A DNA stretch of 64,000 nt, from assembly GCA_016715865.1 (NCBI GenBank), contig JADJXM010000006.1:386285-450284 (forward strand), read 5' to 3'. Within the stretch, counting starts at the first letter, position 1. Every line of letters begins with the position of its first letter. Below, piece by piece: positions 57,418 to 64,000 of the stretch. The translations under genes and the position numbers were made by a program. Origin of the DNA: Acidobacteriota bacterium. Its GTDB lineage: Bacteria; Acidobacteriota; Blastocatellia; RBC074. The notes below the pieces were generated by a model. That model searched no databases. It had not been told where the DNA came from and saw nothing but the letters and a program-made list of their open reading frames with translations.

Positions 57418-59898
57418 ATGAAAATAAAAGCGATTGTGATCGGAATCCTGCTCTGCGCGCCATTTGCCGTCAATTGGGCCGCGGCGCAATCCCCTTCAGG
57501 AACGCCGGCTCCGGGGTCGATCGAAGCCGCTCTCGCGGTTGAAGATCCTGCAGAGCGCATCGCAGCTCTCAGAAAATTTCTGAAGAACAACATCATTCCG
57601 GAACAGACGCAGACCGCACAGGAAGCGATCGTCGCCAGCTGGGCTCAGATAGCAGACTCTCATCTCAACAACAACGACATCGAAAAGGCCGTCACCGCCT
57701 TCCGCGACTCGATCGGCTCATTGCCCGAAAATATAACCGATACATTTTTCAACGACACTGTCATTCGAATTCCGCTGGCGGTCTCGGTGCGCGGATACCG
57801 CAATGAAGCGATCCTGCTGGCACGCAGGCTCGAAGCACGCTTCCCTCAGGAAGGAAAGCGGCTGGCTGCGATCGGCGAATTTTATATGACGATCGAAGCA
57901 CCGGCCGATGCGATCCGGGCGCTCGAAAATGCCGGTAAAGCTGGTGAAAACACCGCCATGCTGCATCGTGCGCTCGGCGCCGCATATCGCATCGGCTTGC
58001 GCCTGGATGATGCTATCGCCGAATACCAGCAGGCGATCCAGATTGACCCGCTCGAAAAACGCGCATATTACGAGCTCGGCAATCTCTATCGGGCATACGG
58101 GGCCTATGATGATGCGCTCAAGCTCTATCGCAAACAACTGGAGATCGAGCCCAAACACACCTCTTCATACAAAGGAATCGCGCTGGCGCACCTGGCCATG
58201 GGCGACGAAGAAAAAGCGACGGCCGCATTGAACCAGGCGCGTGATATCCGCGGCGCATCCGAAGAGCTGACCCAGGATCTTTATCTTCAGACTCAGCTTG
58301 CATTTCTATACCTGCAGAGAAACAACCTGCTGCAGGCGCGCAAGGCGGCCGAAGCCGCGTTGCTGATCGAACCGCGATACGCCTGGGCCAGAATCGCTAC
58401 AGCCGAAGTCGATCTGGCCGAGGGCAAATTCTTCGATGCCGAGAGGAACCTGCTGGCGGCACGCCCATATGCCAGCTTCCCTTCACTCAACTTCACCTTC
58501 GGCAAACTCTACCTCGCCGTCGAAGACTTCAACGGCGCAATCGAACAGTTCGCCACCGCATTTCAGTTTTCACCGACAATGGGGTTCACGACGCGGCTCG
58601 GCGGGTCGATGGATGTCGAGGCGGGAAATCTGGCCGATCTGCTTGCCCGAGAACATCGCGCAGCGATCTACCTTGCCGAATCCCCGACAAAGGCCGAAAG
58701 CTTCAGGATCGCCGAATCCCTCGTCAGGTTCGACGTCCGCCTGCGCCTGCTTCGAGAGCAGATCTTCACCGCGCAACGTCCGGCCACGCGCCAGCAACTT
58801 GAGGAGCTTGACAAGGAAGCGATGGACTTCATCGAGATCGAAAACCTGCGACGGTCCTTCAGGTCGCTCTATATTGCGCAGCGTCTGGCGCTGGCCGGAG
58901 TCTCGACCGGCACGGCGACTGAACTGGCCGATATCGCCCTTGGTCTGGCCGATATTGCCGTCGGTCCGGAAGGATCGATACGCGACTATCCGAACTACGA
59001 CTTCCAGGGCCGGCTGAACATCTTCAGGGGCCGTGCATTGGATGCCAAAGGTTGGGCGCTTTTCAAATCCGGCAGGAATGAAGAGGCCGTCGATGTTCTT
59101 TCTCAGGCTGTCGCCGCATACGGTTCGCATGTTGAAGGGAAAAAAGCCCTCTGGCATCTCGCGACCGCCAGGGAGACGCTTGGCGCAACCAGTGAGGCAC
59201 TGAATCTATACATTGCAGGCTATGAGCCTCCGTCCGAGAAATCATCGTCTGATATCGGCCGCGCAGTGATCGAGGTGCTTTACAGGAAGGTAAACGGATC
59301 GCTCGATGGTCTCGAACAGCGGTTGAGCATGCGCGAGGCCACATCGAACGAGGTGATCAGCACTCTTTCACAAAAATATGGCGTTCAAAATGCCGCCGGA
59401 ACCAGGTCGCAATCGGTGTCTCAACAGACGAATTCCGCCCCTGAATCAGACAAAACCAGCGCATTGAAACTCGACCTGTCATCGTCGGCGCCACCCACTG
59501 ACCGGAGCCGGCAATTGCGCGACTTATCCAGCATCATTGCCTCGGAAAAGACGTCACGCGCCACTGTTTCTCCGACCGATCCGATGTTCGCCAGAAGAGA
59601 AGCGATCCGGCCTCAACCTGCGACTCCTGAGATTACCCCGGTCAAGCCTGAGCCCACACCGGCCAGTCCGGTGAAAATTCCCGTCCTGCTCCCTGACTTC
59701 AATGCCGGCCAGGCTGCTTCAATCCCACTCCCACTCCTCGCTCTCTTCAGCCAACCTGCTCTGTCATCACAAGTGGAGGAACTCGCTCTGCGAACTAATG
59801 CCAATCTGATCCCTCAACCACCAGATCCTCCAAAACCCGCCCTTCATACCCGCAAACGTCGCGTCACCGTTCCTGACGATCCGCCTGAGAATCTATAA
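57418..59898 (+). CDS. secreted or periplasmic TPR protein
   Basis: The 826-residue protein has a signal peptide (KIKAIVIGILLCAPFAVNWA, cleavage near AAAQS). TPR-like repeats cover about 140-470 (HRALGAAYRIGLRLDDAIAE, YYELGNLYRAYGAYDDALKL, SYKGIALAHLAMGDEEKA) and again about 520-650; the last 180 residues are Ser/Pro-rich and disordered, ending in Arg/Lys. No enzymatic domain is seen; a scaffold role is inferred. The ATG at 57418 is chosen because upstream in-frame codons lie in the repeat and lack a signal-like sequence. CRTAC1 and TPR genes downstream hint at a related cluster. Confidence 0.8.
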   Translation: MKIKAIVIGILLCAPFAVNWAAAQSPSGTPAPGSIEAALAVEDPAERIAALRKFLKNNIIPEQTQTAQEAIVASWAQIADSHLNNNDIEKAVTAFRDSIGSLPENITDTFFNDTVIRIPLAVSVRGYRNEAILLARRLEARFPQEGKRLAAIGEFYMTIEAPADAIRALENAGKAGENTAMLHRALGAAYRIGLRLDDAIAEYQQAIQIDPLEKRAYYELGNLYRAYGAYDDALKLYRKQLEIEPKHTSSYKGIALAHLAMGDEEKATAALNQARDIRGASEELTQDLYLQTQLAFLYLQRNNLLQARKAAEAALLIEPRYAWARIATAEVDLAEGKFFDAERNLLAARPYASFPSLNFTFGKLYLAVEDFNGAIEQFATAFQFSPTMGFTTRLGGSMDVEAGNLADLLAREHRAAIYLAESPTKAESFRIAESLVRFDVRLRLLREQIFTAQRPATRQQLEELDKEAMDFIEIENLRRSFRSLYIAQRLALAGVSTGTATELADIALGLADIAVGPEGSIRDYPNYDFQGRLNIFRGRALDAKGWALFKSGRNEEAVDVLSQAVAAYGSHVEGKKALWHLATARETLGATSEALNLYIAGYEPPSEKSSSDIGRAVIEVLYRKVNGSLDGLEQRLSMREATSNEVISTLSQKYGVQNAAGTRSQSVSQQTNSAPESDKTSALKLDLSSSAPPTDRSRQLRDLSSIIASEKTSRATVSPTDPMFARREAIRPQPATPEITPVKPEPTPASPVKIPVLLPDFNAGQAASIPLPLLALFSQPALSSQVEELALRTNANLIPQPPDPPKPALHTRKRRVTVPDDPPENL

Positions 59899-59913
59899 AT
59901 CTGAATTATTTTC

Positions 59914-59942
59914 TTGACAGCCCTCGTTTAAGGTATTAAAGT
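59914..59942 (+). promoter_or_regulatory. orphan sigma70-type promoter
   Basis: TTGACA (59914-59919) and TAAAGT (59937-59942) are 17 bases apart, and the TTGACAGCCC start is also found in the icd promoter. No open reading frame follows for about 900 bases, so it may drive a non-coding RNA. Confidence 0.45.
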
Positions 59943-59949
59943 GCGGCCC

Positions 59950-60130
59950 ATATTTCGGTCAGAGAGGCAAAGAACCTCACGTTCTAGAAGCGTTCCGTGG
60001 TGCATCGGAGAGAACGTCTTTCAGCCATATCAGAAAAGCCCTGCAAAACAATTTTTTCATCGTGGGACTGTGCGTTGAGCCAGGTGTGTCAATTAATATT
60101 GAACGCCTGAGAGTCGATTCGGCATGACGA
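59950..60130 (+). ncRNA. possible structured non-coding RNA
   Basis: Downstream of the orphan promoter the sequence can fold into several stems: GAGG with CCTC (59964-59978), ACGTTCT (59979-59985) with AGAACGT (60011-60017), and CAGGTG..TCAAT with ATTGA..CGCCTG (60081-60109). It matches no RNA family I know (6S, tmRNA, RNase P and SRP were considered). The 968-bp gap 59899-60866 otherwise holds a hairpin at 60296-60326, a heptamer palindrome and a transposable element. Confidence 0.25.
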
Positions 60131-60182
60131 TATCGTCGTTTGCTTACGACACGGCATCATCTTTATTTATTTCTTATCACTT

Positions 60183-60225
<43 letters not shown>

Positions 60226-60295
60226 CAAGGACTGCGAGAGCAGTTCCTCTCACTGAATGTTTGACCACCCATAACTAGCCTTCCACAAAGATTAC

Positions 60296-60326
60296 CTCCC
60301 CTCCAATGCCTTGCATTGGAGGGGAG
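60296..60326. repeat. 14-bp perfect hairpin
   Basis: CTCCCCTCCAATGC (60296-60309) and its complement (60313-60326) flank a 3-base loop. No T-run follows on either strand, so a terminator role is not supported; it may be another small mobile palindrome. Confidence 0.6.
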
Positions 60327-60337
60327 ACCTCACAGAA

Positions 60338-60852
60338 AAGTAGAAAGTTAAAAGTATAAAGTATAAAGTAGTAAGTCCGTGATTTGATGATTTCAGTTAT
60401 AGCCAGGTGTTTATGGGCTTTTATTATTGAACTGATGTTACGCGGATGAGTCCTATAAAATCGATTTGACAAATTTTTGGGTTTCTCAAGCATATTCTTC
60501 TGTGAGCCTGCAACGCAGGCGAAAGAATAGAGCCCGGGGTAGAGCGAGGCCGCCAGGCCGAGCGAAGCCCCGGGTCCAGTTCCACCAAAACTGGCAAGCC
60601 CACGAAGTGGGCGATAGCCTGAGCGGAAGAGTCAGGCGTCATCGAGAAATCTGCCGCCCATTTCATGGGCTTGTTGAAATGATGATACCAATACCCGGGG
60701 TTTCGCTCGGCCTGGCGGCCTCGCTCCGCCCCGGGCTCTATTCTGCCCACCCGCTTCGCGGGTTCAGGACAAGTCAAGCAATTTCCGATCATTGTCTCTG
60801 CGTAACATCAGTTATTGAATTCAGCCTATTATTACTTTTTACTTTTTACTTA
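60338..60852. repeat. AGTN4 heptamer palindrome carrying transposable-element copy 2
   Basis: Left arm 60338-60375 (AGTAGAA, AGTTAAA, AGTATAA, AGTAGTA units) and short right arm 60830-60852 (TTTTTACT units) bracket the element at 60432-60811. Confidence 0.75.
60432..60811. mobile_element. non-autonomous transposable element (MITE-like), copy 2
   Basis: 380 bp, nearly identical to 27208-27588, with ends CTGATGTTACGC and a perfect 8-bp target duplication TTATTGAA at 60424-60431 and 60812-60819. The same internal inverted repeat is present. The near identity of the two copies suggests recent movement. No transposase is encoded. Confidence 0.85.
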
Positions 60853-60866
60853 TTCCGAGGATCGCA

Positions 60867-61721
60867 ATGAAAATCGAAACAGGCGTAATCGCAGCGGCGG
60901 GATCAGGCACACGGATGTTGCCGGTCACGCTTGGGTATCCAAAGGAATTGTTGCCGATCATCAACAAGCCGGCCATCCACCTGATCGTCGAAGAGTTCAT
61001 TCAGGCAGGGCTGAAAAAGATCATCATAATTACAGGAGATAATGCTGCTCCGCTGCACAGGCAGTACTCGCTCAAGGACCTTCCACCCAGTGGAAAATAC
61101 TCGCCGCTGGATGATTTCGTGGAGGCTCTCAATGGTATCGAGATCGTATTCGAGCCGCAGGAAGGGCCATACGGCAACGGGACTCCGCTGCTTGTAGCTG
61201 AAAAACATATTCCCGCCGGTGAAGGATTCATATATGCTTACGGAGACGATATTCTCAAAACGGACAAGTCATTCGCCAGGCAGTTGATCGATGCTCACAT
61301 CGAGACCGGAGCGCTGGTGGTCGGGACTCAGGCGGTCGACTGGGTGGATGTCGTCCGGTACGGAATCGTCGAATTCATGCCCGGCAGCGATCGCGAAATG
61401 AAGGACGTCGTCGAGAAACCGGTGCGCGAGGAGGCGAAGTCGAACCTTGCGATGTTTGGCCGGTTTCTGCTCTCGCCCGAGGTGATCGCGATTCTGCGGG
61501 AGATACCGCTGGGGAAATCGAATGAGCTCTGGCTGACGGATTCGGTTCGTGAATACGTGCGGCGAGGCGGTCGCGTGGTCGTTCAGCCGGTGACTGATGG
61601 AGAATGGCTGACGATCGGCGATCCCGTCAATTACCTCAAGACTCTCATCGAGTATGCTCTGGAAGACCCGGCGCTTCTCGAAGCGTTGACGCCCCGCATA
61701 CGCAAATTCCTGAAGGATTGA
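60867..61721 (+). CDS. galU: UTP--glucose-1-phosphate uridylyltransferase-like nucleotidyltransferase
   Basis: The 284-residue protein has the sugar nucleotidyltransferase start AAAGSGTRMLPVTLGYPKEL (about residues 9-28), YGNGTPLLVAE, YGDDIL (metal-binding Asp), and VEKP followed by GRFLLSPEV. This is the GalU/RfbA fold that makes UDP-glucose. GYPKELLPI replaces the usual TKAIPKEMLP, so another sugar or nucleotide is possible. GAGGATC lies six to nine bases before the ATG. It ends 3 bp before the CRTAC1 gene. Confidence 0.85.
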   Translation: MKIETGVIAAAGSGTRMLPVTLGYPKELLPIINKPAIHLIVEEFIQAGLKKIIIITGDNAAPLHRQYSLKDLPPSGKYSPLDDFVEALNGIEIVFEPQEGPYGNGTPLLVAEKHIPAGEGFIYAYGDDILKTDKSFARQLIDAHIETGALVVGTQAVDWVDVVRYGIVEFMPGSDREMKDVVEKPVREEAKSNLAMFGRFLLSPEVIAILREIPLGKSNELWLTDSVREYVRRGGRVVVQPVTDGEWLTIGDPVNYLKTLIEYALEDPALLEALTPRIRKFLKD

Positions 61722-61724
61722 ATA

Positions 61725-63428
<1,704 letters not shown>

Positions 63429-63440
63429 AGTTTTACGCCA

Positions 63441-64000
63441 TGATGCAAATCTTCCTGGTTATCATTTTTGCGCTTATTCCAGCCGCCCAGCAGGCAGACG
63501 ATCCGACTGCCCGTTTTAACATCGGGGTTGGGTTGCAACAGCAGGGCAGGCTGGCCGAGGCTGCGGAAGAATATCGCGCCGCGCTCAAAATCAAGCCGGA
63601 TTACGTCGAGGCCCTTGCCAATCTCGGCGTCGTGCTGTCCAGGATGAACAAGTACGATGAGGCGATTTCGGCCTATCAATCGGCTCTCAGGATCGCACCC
63701 AGCATGGCGCCGATACTGATCAACCTCGGTATTGCACATTACCGGGCCGGACAATTCGACAAAGCTGCCGCGGTTTTTGAAGAATTTCTTAAGCTCAAAC
63801 CGGATGTGATCCAGGCTCGCCAGCTTTATGGTCTCTCGCTCGCGGCCCTCGGACGGGACGAAGATGCGCTGCGGCAACTTGAGCCGACGCTCGACGCAAC
63901 AGCGCCTGATCCGGCTGTGCTCTACAGCCTTGGACTTGCTTATCTGCGTCTTGGTAAACAGGGGTTTCGCGCCACGCTGGAAAGACTTGCATCTTTTGAG
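63441..64000 (+). CDS. secreted TPR protein, C-terminus beyond window
   Basis: The gene is open to the right edge (186 full codons visible). It starts with a short signal peptide (MMQIFLVIIFALIPAAQQ) and continues as consecutive TPR units: FNIGVGLQQQGRLAEAAEEY, ALANLGVVLSRMNKYDEAIS, ILINLGIAHYRAGQFDKAAA and LYSLGLAYLRLGKQ. It starts 12 bp after the CRTAC1 gene, so co-transcription is likely. Function unknown. Confidence 0.8.

Noticed and set aside
59950..60130. 6S RNA, tmRNA, RNase P RNA or SRP RNA
   Set aside because: The long closing stem of 6S, the RNase P core and the SRP loop motif were looked for and not found; only an unassigned structured RNA remains possible.

Overview
The window looks like a chromosomal segment of an Acidobacteriota bacterium, possibly a Blastocatellia or Solibacter-like lineage. 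Evidence: a surface protein with two Solibacter-type C-terminal (TIGR03437-like) domains, a TonB receptor with an N-terminal carboxypeptidase-regulatory domain, a CRTAC1/UnbV protein, a heme-plus-copper monooxygenase, and otherwise vertical-looking housekeeping genes. This placement is inference; no rRNA or tRNA gene was seen.

Layout. 1-5808 (minus strand): valS, nadC, birA, an unknown gene and the start of an rlmD-like methylase, read as one unit. 5938-12602 (minus): a receiver-domain protein, a BamD-like lipoprotein, rpe, a PASTA protein, greA, mdh and icd. 12799-17170: a GT9-like protein convergent with a large secreted beta-propeller protein. 17639-22966: a small unknown gene, a [2Fe-2S] ferredoxin, yvcK, glmU and glmS, i.e. 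amino-sugar precursor supply. 22981-30943 (minus): TonB receptor, sialate O-acetylesterase, Tat-type sugar epimerase, KDPG aldolase and 2-keto-3-deoxy-sugar kinase, a probable uptake and catabolism locus for decorated sugars or sugar acids. 31147-33734: divergent MauE/thioredoxin-like protein and a cytochrome c/copper monooxygenase fusion. 33848-38868 (minus): a compact signalling operon of HD-GYP protein, D12 methylase-like protein without its catalytic motif, histidine kinase, STAS protein and FHA-GAF-PP2C phosphatase. 39082-50377: PhoD-like phosphatase, M14 peptidase, cca, gatA, gatC, a DciA-like protein, a nucleotidase-like/tetraheme protein, maf and ribA. 50676-64000 (plus): membrane protein of GT-C type, priA, Tat epimerase, EamA transporter, TPR protein, galU, CRTAC1 protein and a truncated TPR gene.

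The most striking content is between the genes. Fourteen spacers hold palindromes of about 80-270 bp whose arms are tandem heptamers, nearly all of the form AGTNNNN (AGTAGAA, AGTAAAA, AGTTGAA, AGTTTCC, AGTAGGC and so on), each with a different loop. Arms run into the 3' ends of at least five genes and supply their last codons or stop. Three copies of a non-autonomous transposable element (inverted ends CTGATGTTACGC, 8-bp target duplications TTACTTAA, TTATTGAA and TTACTTTA) sit inside these heptamer palindromes; one carries a run of 34 G. Perfect or near-perfect 29-, 30- and 43-bp inverted repeats form a further repeat layer. No transposase, integrase, CRISPR array, phage or plasmid gene was found.
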